Shown here: piece after piece, positions 1 to 8,075 of the stretch | Layout of the letters: each line of letters starts with the position of its first letter | Numbering within the stretch: the first letter of the stretch is position 1 | NCBI GenBank assembly: GCA_020850355.1 | Contig: JADZEX010000037.1 | Location: 1 to 64,000 of the forward strand | Source of the DNA: Fimbriimonadaceae bacterium | Lineage (GTDB): Bacteria > Armatimonadota > UBA10988 | Reading direction: 5' to 3' | Length of the DNA: 64,000 nt | Notes under the pieces: generated by a model | Database searches by the model: none | What the model was told of the DNA's origin: nothing | The model's input: the letters and a program-made list of their open reading frames with translations, nothing else | Translations under genes and position numbers: made by a program

Positions 1-144
1 ATCGGCGAACGCCTTCGCGTCGGCCACCGCGCACTTCAGCGGCGTGATGTTGGTATCGTCGTAGCTCTCGACCCCCGCCGCGACCACAAAGGTCTCGGCG
101 GCGGCGAGGGAGACGGTCAGCAGCAGAGCAACCAGCCAGCGCAT
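1..144 (-). CDS. Caspase-like peptidase, N-terminal fragment (runs off left edge)
   Basis: Only the first 48 codons are in the window. They encode a Sec-type signal peptide (MRWLVALLLTVSLAAAE) followed immediately by VVAAGVESYDD and LKCAVADAKAFAD. That pattern resembles the first strand and helix of the caspase/metacaspase (peptidase C14) fold, where a strand of the type 'VGI..Y' is followed by 'L.GAVNDA..A'. The catalytic His and Cys would lie beyond the window, so activity cannot be judged. The ATG at 142-144 is preceded by AAGGGG at suitable spacing. It is the last visible member of a seven-gene minus-strand run, 75 bases downstream of the GH16 gene. Caspase-like is a family inference from about 30 residues. 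Confidence 0.6.
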   Translation of the reverse strand, partial: MRWLVALLLTVSLAAAETFVVAAGVESYDDTNITPLKCAVADAKAFAD

Positions 145-219
145 CGGACAGCCCCTTTCCGAGGAGTCCCCGAACGCCGCCGAGTGTAGCAACATTGCAG
201 GCGGCGGGGCAACCGGCCG

Positions 220-1674
220 TCAGCGCGGTGCCGGCTGCCAGGCCCGCAGGTAGTCGACGTGGAAGGTGCTCGGCAGATCGGCGTCTTGGGGCAGGCCAAA
301 CCAGGTGGGCATGGTCTCGGAATCGAACACCAGCAGCAGCGGGTAGTGCCAGCAGGTGTTCTCGGCGCGGCGTACCAGAACGCCATCGACGAACCACTGC
401 AGCCATTGCGCATCCCACTGGAAGCCGAAGACGTGGAAGTCGGCGGCGAAGTCCCACGGGGCGACCCAGACGCCGCCACTGCTGAAGGGCTCGCGGGCGT
501 CGCCCGTTGGGCGGGTGGCGTGGGCGTTCATGTTGTACTTGCGCTCGTAACCGGGAGCCTTGCCGCCGAGTTCGAAGACGTCAATCTCATGGCCGGTCGG
601 GCGGTCGCCGGGCAGTTTGTCGCCGGGCGGCTTGATGAACCAGAAGCTGCTGGAGCCAGCCGACGGCATCGGGCGGGCGCGGACTTCGAAGTAGCCGTAG
701 AGGACCGGCTGCCGACCGGAGACCCAGGCCGAGGTGTAGGTGTGATAGCCCTTTGGACGAAACCGCTCGGGCGGCTCCTCGCAGCGCATTGTCAACTGCA
801 GGCTGCCCTCGGCGGCGACGCCGTTGGCCGGGTTGAACCAGGCCGGCTGCCGCCCGGGCCACCACTCGCAGCCGCTCTCCCAGCGCGTGGAGTCCAGCGC
901 GCCGGCGAACTCGTCGCTGAGGCGGGGCAGCGGCTGCCAGCCGGTGGTGTTGCGCTGGTCGGAGAGCGGCCAGGAGTCGCTCACCCGCTGGGGCGTCTCG
1001 CCGAGCAGGCCGACCCGCGTCCAGGCGCGGTCGGCGTCGAGGATCCGAGCGTTCCACTTGGCGGCGAGGTAGTCGATCACCGCGCGTGTCTCGTCGAAGG
1101 CCAGGAAGCCGCGGTCATAGATCAGGACTTCGGCGAGGTCGCCCCGGAAGCCCTGATGCGTGCCGCTGCGGTTGTAGCCGATGGCGATCTGCTGCAGGGC
1201 GACATCGCTCTGGGCGGTCGACCAGACGGTCGCCTCGTAGGCCTCACCCAGGCCGCGGGGGTGGCCCAGCAGATTGAAGCTCGGCGGCCGGGTGTCGTCG
1301 GCCTCGCCGTTCCAGGACGAGACCAACCGTTGCCAGAGCTCCTCGGAGGCGGCTGCGGGCGGCCGGCGGGAGACCACGAAGACGGTCGCCGCGCCACGGG
1401 TGTCGCGGATCGCCGGCACCTCGAACCCGGCCTGCCCGTCCAGCCGGACGACCGCCCGGCCGTTGAGCGCGGTCGCCACCACACGTGGCGCGCCCGTGCC
1501 GCGCCGCTGGCACTGCAGTCCGGCGGGCGAACGGTCGCGCCAGGCGGTCACGATGCCGGTCGGGTCGACGGCCAGGGACGCCGCGTCGGAGGCGTCCAAC
1601 CAGAGCCGCAGACCGTTCGGGTTGGGTTGGTCGGCAGCCAGGGCCAGCGGTAGCAGGGCGGTCGCCAGCAGCAT
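220..1674 (-). CDS. Secreted LamG-GH16 glycoside hydrolase
   Basis: This 484-residue protein starts with a short signal peptide (MLLATALLPLALAAD). Residues about 20-215 look like a LamG/concanavalin-type jelly roll (LRLWLDASD near the start, LAEVLIYDR near the end), as in non-catalytic carbohydrate-binding modules. Residues about 245-480 are a GH16 domain. The catalytic ExDxxE signature is present as E363-I-D365-V-F-E368 (nucleophile and acid/base glutamates), with the family's closing FHVDYLRAW. GH16 members cleave beta-1,3 or beta-1,4 glucans and galactans, and this local context is closest to agarase/porphyranase/carrageenase-like members. The substrate is not readable from sequence alone. 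An earlier in-frame start at 1740 would overlap the calpain gene and add a non-signal leader, so 1674 is preferred. Confidence 0.85.
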   Translation of the reverse strand: MLLATALLPLALAADQPNPNGLRLWLDASDAASLAVDPTGIVTAWRDRSPAGLQCQRRGTGAPRVVATALNGRAVVRLDGQAGFEVPAIRDTRGAATVFVVSRRPPAAASEELWQRLVSSWNGEADDTRPPSFNLLGHPRGLGEAYEATVWSTAQSDVALQQIAIGYNRSGTHQGFRGDLAEVLIYDRGFLAFDETRAVIDYLAAKWNARILDADRAWTRVGLLGETPQRVSDSWPLSDQRNTTGWQPLPRLSDEFAGALDSTRWESGCEWWPGRQPAWFNPANGVAAEGSLQLTMRCEEPPERFRPKGYHTYTSAWVSGRQPVLYGYFEVRARPMPSAGSSSFWFIKPPGDKLPGDRPTGHEIDVFELGGKAPGYERKYNMNAHATRPTGDAREPFSSGGVWVAPWDFAADFHVFGFQWDAQWLQWFVDGVLVRRAENTCWHYPLLLVFDSETMPTWFGLPQDADLPSTFHVDYLRAWQPAPR

Positions 1675-1691
1675 CGGTGTCTCCGGGTGGG

Positions 1692-2816
1692 TCAGTACCG
1701 CGGCGGCAGCGTGGTCTCGATCGAGAAGGAGCTGAACCACTGCACTGCTTCGGTCAAGGGTACGCGGAACTGCCCGTGCGCGGTTGGGTAGCCGTGCTTC
1801 AGCCCCGCCTCACCGCGCGGTGTGAAGGTGTGGCCGAAGGGGTTCCAGAAGAGCACGCTGTCGTCGCGCGGTTCGTAGTCCAGCACCCCGTAACTGTGGT
1901 TGTAGACAATCCCGGGCACCTTGAGCTGGCTCTTGAGCGGGCCGTTGCCCCCGACGAACAACCGCCCGTCGCGCTCGGCGGCCAGCAGCTCCTGGCGGAT
2001 CTGGTCGAGCCGCGCGAGTTGCTGCTGGCGGGTGGCCGGCTTGTCTGGCCGGAACAGGTCGCAACTGACCCGCTTGACGTAGTGTCCGGTGATGAACTCC
2101 AAGGCGGTGTTGGGCGAGCCGCCAAGGGTGATGATGCTGAAGGGCGTGAGGTGCTTGGGCTCCTTCTGGCGCTCCAGCAGCAGCGCGCCGAGGGCCTTCT
2201 CGTAGACGTTGACCCACAGCCCGTCGCCGCAGCTGGTGGCACCAAGGGCGACCTCGGCTGGGGTCGGCAGAACCACGGTGACCTGCCGCGCGCCGAAGGT
2301 CACCTGCACCCGCTGGTCGGGTAGCAGCGCCATCATCTTGACGACGCGTTGGGGGTCGCGGGCGACGGTCGAGCCCAGCGCGGCCAGCGCGAAGCAATCG
2401 CCCAGGCGGCCCTGGGAGACGGTCTCGAGCCGTGGCCCGCCGGACACGAACAGCTCGCGGCGACTGCCGTTGATCCGCTTCAGGGCATCATCGTAGTAGG
2501 ACTGCCAGGGCGGTGTTGGCGGTTTGGCGTCGGCCTGGTACGGCAGGCTGGCGGCGATCTGCGGCAACGTGACCGGCGCCAGCTTGAGGCCCCGCAGCCC
2601 CCGCCGCAGCGCCGCCACCGCGGCGGCCTGGCCGCCCTCGAAGCGCGGGTTGGTGAGCGCCAGCTCGGCTTCTGGCAGCGTGACCAACTGGTCGGTGTTG
2701 AGGTCGACCAGCGCCCAGACGGCCTGCAGCTCAGGCAGCACCGGCGCCGCGGCCGGGTCGGCCGTGGCCGGGACCGCCCCGGTCAGCGCCGCGCCGATCA
2801 GCAAACTCCAGCGCAT
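1692..2816 (-). CDS. Secreted calpain-like cysteine peptidase (C2) with EF-hand-like loop
   Basis: The 374-residue product has a cleavable signal peptide (about residues 1-19) and a calpain-type papain-fold domain. The oxyanion Gln135 and nucleophile Cys141 lie in QGRLGDCFALAALG, the histidine in NHSYGVLDYE (His307), and the asparagine in FWNPFG (Asn325), so the Cys-His-Asn triad is complete. Residues 38-49 (DLNTDQLVTLPE) follow the spacing of a calcium-binding EF-hand loop (D38, N40, D42, E49), although the usual Gly at position 6 is Gln. The start at 2816 has GAGAGGA six bases upstream. The in-frame ATG at 2843 has no comparable site. It lies 31 bases after the C25-like gene and 17 bases before the GH16 gene. 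Substrate unknown. Confidence 0.85.
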   Translation of the reverse strand: MRWSLLIGAALTGAVPATADPAAAPVLPELQAVWALVDLNTDQLVTLPEAELALTNPRFEGGQAAAVAALRRGLRGLKLAPVTLPQIAASLPYQADAKPPTPPWQSYYDDALKRINGSRRELFVSGGPRLETVSQGRLGDCFALAALGSTVARDPQRVVKMMALLPDQRVQVTFGARQVTVVLPTPAEVALGATSCGDGLWVNVYEKALGALLLERQKEPKHLTPFSIITLGGSPNTALEFITGHYVKRVSCDLFRPDKPATRQQQLARLDQIRQELLAAERDGRLFVGGNGPLKSQLKVPGIVYNHSYGVLDYEPRDDSVLFWNPFGHTFTPRGEAGLKHGYPTAHGQFRVPLTEAVQWFSSFSIETTLPPRY

Positions 2817-2847
2817 CCGGGGTCCTCTCGCATCGAGCCTCATGGCG

Positions 2848-4188
2848 CTAACCCCGTACTTGAACCGTCACCGTCTGGCCTGCCGCCATCTGCAGCTCCG
2901 GCAGGTAGACGAACCAGGCACCGAGGACAGGGTGCAGCTCCGCCCCGGCGACCACTTGCGGCTCGCGCAGGGTCCGCGGCAGGGGTGCGAAGACGCGGGC
3001 CTTGGTGGCGGCTCGGGTGGTCACCGTCAGCACCAGGTCGTCGCCGTCGGGGCGCACCGTCTGCTCCCACGGCAGCTCCCGCGGCGCGAGTCTGGCCGAC
3101 CAGGCGGGGTCGCCGTAGAAGGCCACCGTGTCGCGGTCCCAGAGCAGGCCGACCTGCTCCCGCGGCTTCTCGCCACGCACCGCCATCTGCTGCGCGAAGG
3201 CGTTGATGTCCTGTGGCCAGTCACGGATGGGGCGCGTCGGGGCGGTCGGGTCGAGCCGGCGCAGATCGTCCAGCAGGGCGACCTGGTTGGCCATGTAGCA
3301 CTCGCTGAAGCTGTGGCGGCCGGCCTGGCCGAACCACCAGTCGCCGACCCCCCAGCCGCCGCGGCCGAACCAGGTGACCACCGTGTAGCCCACCATCTGC
3401 CGCACGCCGGCCGAGTTGAGGAACGCCAAGGCCATCGCCTCGCGGCTGTCGACGTGGCCGATCAGGCAGTTGCCGGCGGCCAGGTAGACCTTCGGGTTCG
3501 GCGAGTTGACGGGATACTCTCGCCGCTGACGGTCGAGGCCGATCACGACGCCATCGCGACAGCGGAACTGGCCGTTGGGGTAGTTGTAGCCGGGCTGCCA
3601 GTCTCGCTCGGTGGCGTGCCCGCTGGTCATCCAGAACTGCGTCTGGTAGTCGTTGAACAGCCCGACCAGCGCGGCGGTGCTGTCAGCCGGACCGTCGGCA
3701 GTCGCGGTGACCCGGCCGTTCGACTTCCGGACGCTGTGGCCGGCTTTGCCTTCGTCGTACCAGCAGCCCTCGGCGAAGGCGTCGAGATTCAGCGGGGTGC
3801 CGGCGGCGCCGCGGGTGATGGTCAGCGGTTCGCGGGTCTGGGCCAGCCGCAGCGCCGCGGCCGGGGTGTAGCCGGTGACGATGCCCCACTGGGTGTCCGG
3901 GTAGGGGTCGTCGTTGAGACTGGCGACCAACCGATGCACCGCGGCGACGTAGCTGCGCCCCGCCTCCTCTGGTCGCGCCACAAAGCAGGTGTAACGCGGC
4001 AGGCGCTCGGCCAACGACCGGCGCAGGTCGCCCAGCTCCTGATCGTAAGTGTAGATCCGCGCGGCGCGTTCGACACCCAGCGCCGCGACGACCTGGTGCC
4101 AGGCCGGATCGGCGTCGGTGGCCCGTGAGACCACGATGGCGTAGTCCGGCGCGGCGGGCGCCAGCAGCAGGGCGAGCAGCCAGAGCAT
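2848..4188 (-). CDS. Secreted clan CD (C25/gingipain-like) cysteine peptidase
   Basis: The 446-residue product has an N-terminal signal peptide (MLWLLALLLAPAAP). The region WMTSGHATERDW supplies a candidate catalytic His191, and VYLAAGNCLIGHVD supplies candidate Cys241 after a hydrophobic strand. This His-then-Cys order with a following helix and 'MVGYT' strand is the clan CD arrangement of gingipains and caspases. The usual His-Gly is His-Ala here, so the assignment is by pattern rather than exact signature. The C-terminal about 90 residues look like a beta-sandwich, as in C25 proteins. The ATG at 4188 has GGGAGG at good spacing. A GTG three codons upstream is possible but worse placed. It lies between the DegT aminotransferase and the calpain gene. 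Confidence 0.65.
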   Translation of the reverse strand: MLWLLALLLAPAAPDYAIVVSRATDADPAWHQVVAALGVERAARIYTYDQELGDLRRSLAERLPRYTCFVARPEEAGRSYVAAVHRLVASLNDDPYPDTQWGIVTGYTPAAALRLAQTREPLTITRGAAGTPLNLDAFAEGCWYDEGKAGHSVRKSNGRVTATADGPADSTAALVGLFNDYQTQFWMTSGHATERDWQPGYNYPNGQFRCRDGVVIGLDRQRREYPVNSPNPKVYLAAGNCLIGHVDSREAMALAFLNSAGVRQMVGYTVVTWFGRGGWGVGDWWFGQAGRHSFSECYMANQVALLDDLRRLDPTAPTRPIRDWPQDINAFAQQMAVRGEKPREQVGLLWDRDTVAFYGDPAWSARLAPRELPWEQTVRPDGDDLVLTVTTRAATKARVFAPLPRTLREPQVVAGAELHPVLGAWFVYLPELQMAAGQTVTVQVRG

Positions 4189-4208
4189 CAGAAACACCTC
4201 CCGGTGGC

Positions 4209-5456
4209 TCAGGACTTCCGACGATGCGCCGCCGCGACTTGTGCCACCAGTGTCGCGACCAGCTCACAGTGCGCCGGCTCGTACTTCTCGCAGAACGTGC
4301 TCCACCGGATGAAGCGGTCGAGGTAGGCCGCCGCCTGCGGGCAGTTCTGCGCGCCGTACTCGACCTGCCTGGATGCCGGGGGTTGGCTGTACGGGTAGCG
4401 CCCCGCGGCAGCGTCTCGCTGCAGAAACGTGCAAGCCGCCGGCAGGAGGTAGTAGCGGGCCGTCCCGGCTCCGTTCAGCCCCGCGGCGACGAGTTCGGCG
4501 GCGAACTGGTCGGCGTCGCAGTCGAAAGCTCCGGGGGTCAGGGCGAACCCCAGCATCCAGGCCGACCAGACGCTGGTGCTGGCCAAAATCACCAGCGGCT
4601 CCACGCCGTCGATGCCGCCGAGCAGCGCGGTGATCCGCCGGGCCATCTGGTCACGCCGGGCGACATGCTCGTGGATCACGTCGAGTTGCGCCAGGCAGAG
4701 CGCGGCGGTGGTCTGAGTCATCCGATAGGCGTGACCGGGCACCTGGTGCTCCCGGCCGAAGCCGGGCCGCTGCACCGCGCCGCGGCTCTGACCCCAGAAC
4801 CGCAAGCGCTCGGCGAGCGCGTCGTCGTTGGTCACGAGGCAGCCGCCGACGTCGCTGCCCATGGTCTTCTCGGAATCGAACGAGAACGCCGCGACGTCGC
4901 CGAAGGTCCCGGCGTACTGCTCCCCGGAGCGGCTGAAGACCGCCTGGCAGCAATCCTCGATCAGCCGCAGCCCGTGGGCCTGGGCCAACTCCTGAATCGG
5001 CGCCATGTCGCACAGCAGGCCGGTCTTGTGGACCACCAGCAGCGCTCGCGTGCGCTCGCTGAGGCAGGCGGCCAGCGTCGCGGCGCTGACGTTGAGGCCG
5101 CCCGGGGCGACATCGGCGAAGACCGGCAGGTAGCCGGCGTGGCAGAGCCCCTGAATGGCGCCGTAGTCGCTGACGCCGCTGACCACCACCTCGTCGCCGG
5201 GCACGCCGTCGAAGCCGGCAAAGAGCGTTGCCAGGGCAGGCGTGCAGCCGGGCGTGGCGATGCAGTGGCGCACCCCCAGCGCCGCCGCGAAAGCCCGCTC
5301 GAAGCGGCCGACCATGTCGCTGGCCAGGCCGGCGGCGAGCACTTCGCCGACCAACTCGGCCGCCCGCGGACCGAGCGGGCGCGGGAACGGGTTGGGCAAG
5401 GCGCCGACCTGCCCGGCCACCGCCGCAGCGCCGTAGGCCGCTCGCTCACCAGCCAT
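4209..5456 (-). CDS. DegT/DnrJ/EryC1/StrS-family PLP aminotransferase
   Basis: The 415-residue product matches sugar aminotransferases of the DegT family, which use pyridoxal phosphate to aminate keto-sugars, usually nucleotide-linked. The cofactor-binding aspartate lies in LIEDCCQAV (the family's 'EDAAQA'), and the Schiff-base lysine is K197 in FSFDSEKTMGSD. The N-terminal region carries the typical GRFERAFAAALG and ATPGCTPAL motifs. Length is normal for the family (370-420). The start ATG has AGGAGA upstream and overlaps the deacetylase stop by 11 bases, so the two are translationally coupled. The pairing suggests synthesis of an amino sugar for a surface glycan. The final sugar is unknown. 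Confidence 0.85.
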   Translation of the reverse strand: MAGERAAYGAAAVAGQVGALPNPFPRPLGPRAAELVGEVLAAGLASDMVGRFERAFAAALGVRHCIATPGCTPALATLFAGFDGVPGDEVVVSGVSDYGAIQGLCHAGYLPVFADVAPGGLNVSAATLAACLSERTRALLVVHKTGLLCDMAPIQELAQAHGLRLIEDCCQAVFSRSGEQYAGTFGDVAAFSFDSEKTMGSDVGGCLVTNDDALAERLRFWGQSRGAVQRPGFGREHQVPGHAYRMTQTTAALCLAQLDVIHEHVARRDQMARRITALLGGIDGVEPLVILASTSVWSAWMLGFALTPGAFDCDADQFAAELVAAGLNGAGTARYYLLPAACTFLQRDAAAGRYPYSQPPASRQVEYGAQNCPQAAAYLDRFIRWSTFCEKYEPAHCELVATLVAQVAAAHRRKS

Positions 5457-6198
5457 CGCGGTCTCCTGGGGCATTGCAGAGCCAGTCCAGCACGGCGTTC
5501 GGTTCTGCTAGCCAAACTTCCTCGCCGCCGACCCGCCGAACCGTCTCGAAACGCTCGGCGAGCTGCTCCAGGGTGCAGTCCTTCCAAGGATGCAGCGTGC
5601 GGCCGGGCAGCGGGCAGTGGCAGTAGTCGATCACCCAGCCGCCCAGGTCGCGGGCCTGGTGGAGCCGCTTGTACGGGTCCCAGGCACTGTAGAAGGGCGG
5701 CGGATACTCGCTGTGGATGGGCACCCGCGCCAGCCGCCACGGGTCGACGTCGGGCGGGTTGACCGCGTCGTAGATGGTCAGGATCGCGCGGTAGCCGGCC
5801 GCCGGCGCGGCCTGCCGGCTGGCGGGATAGCCGTCGTTGTTATTGGGCACGCAGAAGATCGGCACCTCCCAGCCCAGCGTCGCCTCGATCACGGCCTTCG
5901 CCCGGACCACCTCCTCGGCGGCGTTGGAGGGCGTGATGGCGGCGTGGGTCAGGCCGTGGCAGGAGACTCCCCAGCCGCCGGCCCGCAGCCCCGTGAGGTC
6001 GGCCACAGTAAGGATCGGCAGGCCATCGAAGCTACTGCCCGGCACGTTGCGCGGCACCCCGATCTGGCTCGCCACCAGGGCCACGTGACCTGGCAGGTCG
6101 TGCCGTTGGTGGAGCGGCACGACATGGTCCAGCAGGGCGGCGCAGCCCTCGTCGTAGGTCACCGAGTAGACCCAGCGCTTGCCAACGGGCCAGGGCAC
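5446..6198 (-). CDS. NodB/CE4-type polysaccharide deacetylase
   Basis: This 250-residue protein has no signal peptide. The first CE4 motif, usually TFDDG, appears as VTYDEG with the catalytic-base Asp16 kept. The metal-binding HxxxH appears as CHGLTH, and RVPIHSE may supply a later motif. CE4 enzymes remove N- or O-acetyl or N-formyl groups from sugars, and cytosolic ones often act on nucleotide- or lipid-linked intermediates. The start is GTG at 6196-6198 with AGGAG six bases upstream. That Shine-Dalgarno overlaps the stop codon of the PL11 gene, so the gene is part of the same transcript. The downstream DegT gene overlaps it, which supports a joint role in amino-sugar metabolism (inference). 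Confidence 0.75.
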   Translation of the reverse strand: MPWPVGKRWVYSVTYDEGCAALLDHVVPLHQRHDLPGHVALVASQIGVPRNVPGSSFDGLPILTVADLTGLRAGGWGVSCHGLTHAAITPSNAAEEVVRAKAVIEATLGWEVPIFCVPNNNDGYPASRQAAPAAGYRAILTIYDAVNPPDVDPWRLARVPIHSEYPPPFYSAWDPYKRLHQARDLGGWVIDYCHCPLPGRTLHPWKDCTLEQLAERFETVRRVGGEEVWLAEPNAVLDWLCNAPGDRDGW

Positions 6199-6207
6199 GT
6201 CGCGCTC

Positions 6208-7980
6208 CTACTCCCCGAGGTAGAACCCCGGCTGCGGCGGCTGGTTGTAGCCGACGTTCTGGTGCGCCAGACTGAGCCGGTAGACCGCATCGTGCAGCAG
6301 CGTTACCCGCCGCTCCGACGTCGGGAGCGGCGTGCTGTAGAGCCGCACTTCGCGGTTGTCGGCGGTCCGCCAGAGGACCTCCTCGCGCCAGTCGCCCGAC
6401 AGGTCGCCCGACAGGCAGGGCGTACCCTTGGTGCCGTTGCACGAGGCCAGGCCCGCGGTCTCACCGGCGAACAGCACCTGCTCCTGGCCGGTTTGGTAAA
6501 GCCACTTGCGGATGCCGACATGGTCAAGCAGCTCGCGGCGCCGGTCACCGTCCCACCAGACCCCGAAGTTGATGCTCTTCGGCCGGGCGTCGCCGATCCG
6601 CTCGCCGCCCGCCGTGTAGAGCCCGGACATGCCGCCGCCCGCCGCCCAGCATTCGTAGCCGGGGTGGCGCGGATCCAGGTCCATACAGACCCCGCGGCCG
6701 ACGTCACCGGTCGAGGGCACGCCCCACAGCAGGCGGCCCGTGGCGGCGTCGCGCAGCTCCATGCCGGCGGGGCAGTTCTTGTGTTCGTGGACGCTGAAGA
6801 CCTCCAGCCCGGGCCGGGTCGGGTCGATGTCGCTGAGGTGCATCGCGTCACCGTGGCCCAGGCCGGTGGTGTAGAGCCCGCGGCCATCGTCGTCGATGGC
6901 GCAGGCGCCGTAGGTGATCTCATCGCGCCCATCGGCATCGACATCGGCCACGCTGAGGTTGTGGTTGCCCTGCCCGGCGTAGCCGCGGTGCGGCTCATCA
7001 GCGCTGCTGAACTGCCAGCGCGGCGTCAGCCGGCCGTCGCGCCAATCGACCGCCGCCAGCTTGGTCAGGGCGTAGTAACCGCGGCACATCACCACGCTCG
7101 GTCGCTGCCCGTCGAGGTAGGCCACGGCCATCAGGAAGCGGTCGACGCGGTTGCCGTAGCTGTCGCCCCAGTCACTGACCTGACCGCGCCGAATGTACTC
7201 GCAGCGCGCCAGCTCGGCGCCGCTGCGGCCGTCGAAGACCGAGAGGAACTCGGGGCCTTCCAGGATGTAGCCGGTGTCCGGGTTGGCGTACTGCGTCCTC
7301 CCGTCGCCGTCGACATCACCGATCACGCGGCCAGTGCCGTCGACCGATCCCTCGCTGGTCCGCACCGCCAGCTCGGCCCGGCCATCGCCATCGAAGTCGT
7401 AGACCAGGAACGGGGTGTAGTGCGCGCCTTCTCGGATGTTCGGGCCGAGGTCGATCCGCCAGAGCCGCTGCCCCCCCAGGTTGTACGCCTCCAAGGTGGT
7501 GCTGGCACCTGGCACCAAGGCGGCGCGCTGCGAGTTGTCGTGCGGCGCCACCTCGCGCTTCAGGACGATCTCCAACTCGCCGTCGCCGTCCAGGTCGCCG
7601 GCCGCGGCGTCGTTCGGCACGCCACCCGGCGGCAGCGGCAGCCGGCGGTAGCCGGGATCGTCGGCCGCCAGCAGACAGCGGCTGCCCGGCCCGTCGCCCG
7701 GCGTGACGCGGTACTCGATAGGCTGGCCGCCCGGCGCCTCGCGGTCGATCCAGCAGGTCGCCCCAGTCAACGGCTGCGGCGTCAGCCCAACGACGGCGCC
7801 AGCGACGCGCCGCTCCAGCCGGAAGCCGAGCGCGGCGGGATCGTCGGCGGTCAGGCGCCAGCTCAGGAAGACCCCGTCGGCGACGCGCTGCGCAGTCAGC
7901 CCACGGCCGAGCGTCTCACGTTGGCGACCGGCGGCCGGCGCCAACAGGAACGGCAGCAGCAGCAGGGAGAGCGGGCCCAT
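6208..7980 (-). CDS. Secreted PL11 rhamnogalacturonan lyase-like protein
   Basis: The 590-residue product begins with a signal peptide (MGPLSLLLLPFLLAPAAG), then a fibronectin-III-like segment (about 25-110). An eight-bladed propeller-type domain follows, rich in calcium-binding DxDxDG loops (DLDGDGELE, DFDGDGRAE, DVDGDGRTQ, DVDADGRDE, DLSGDWREE). This layout, with GVWWDGD, RKW and LCHDAVYR-type C-terminal motifs (here LLHDAVYRLSLA and QNVGYNQPP), is that of polysaccharide lyase family 11 (YesW/YesX). Those enzymes cleave the rhamnose-galacturonate backbone of pectin by beta-elimination with calcium. The ORF is open further upstream, but 7980 is the only start giving a signal peptide. It is the first gene of the leftmost minus-strand run and is divergent from the GH2-like gene. 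Confidence 0.88.
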   Translation of the reverse strand: MGPLSLLLLPFLLAPAAGRQRETLGRGLTAQRVADGVFLSWRLTADDPAALGFRLERRVAGAVVGLTPQPLTGATCWIDREAPGGQPIEYRVTPGDGPGSRCLLAADDPGYRRLPLPPGGVPNDAAAGDLDGDGELEIVLKREVAPHDNSQRAALVPGASTTLEAYNLGGQRLWRIDLGPNIREGAHYTPFLVYDFDGDGRAELAVRTSEGSVDGTGRVIGDVDGDGRTQYANPDTGYILEGPEFLSVFDGRSGAELARCEYIRRGQVSDWGDSYGNRVDRFLMAVAYLDGQRPSVVMCRGYYALTKLAAVDWRDGRLTPRWQFSSADEPHRGYAGQGNHNLSVADVDADGRDEITYGACAIDDDGRGLYTTGLGHGDAMHLSDIDPTRPGLEVFSVHEHKNCPAGMELRDAATGRLLWGVPSTGDVGRGVCMDLDPRHPGYECWAAGGGMSGLYTAGGERIGDARPKSINFGVWWDGDRRRELLDHVGIRKWLYQTGQEQVLFAGETAGLASCNGTKGTPCLSGDLSGDWREEVLWRTADNREVRLYSTPLPTSERRVTLLHDAVYRLSLAHQNVGYNQPPQPGFYLGE

Positions 7981-8032
7981 GCCCGCGGATTGGCGGACCG
8001 CGGGCCGACTCCTGCCGTCGCCGCTGGTGCAG

Positions 8033-8062
8033 GAACGGCGTTCGGAAGACCGAACGCCGTTC
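8033..8062. promoter_or_regulatory. Perfect 13-bp palindrome between divergent PL11 and GH2-like genes
   Basis: GAACGGCGTTCGG (8033-8045), a four-base AAGA spacer and CCGAACGCCGTTC (8050-8062) form a perfect inverted repeat in the 95-base gap between the two divergent starts (7980 and 8076). Because both genes point away from it, it is not a terminator. It may be an operator for a shared regulator or a 5'-UTR hairpin just before the GH2-like start codon. No recognised operator family. Confidence 0.55.
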
Positions 8063-8075
8063 GCGGAAGAACACT

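Noticed and set aside
2817-2843. Upstream ATG of the calpain gene (2843)
   Set aside because: The second ATG at 2816 has a good Shine-Dalgarno and gives a signal peptide at the N-terminus.
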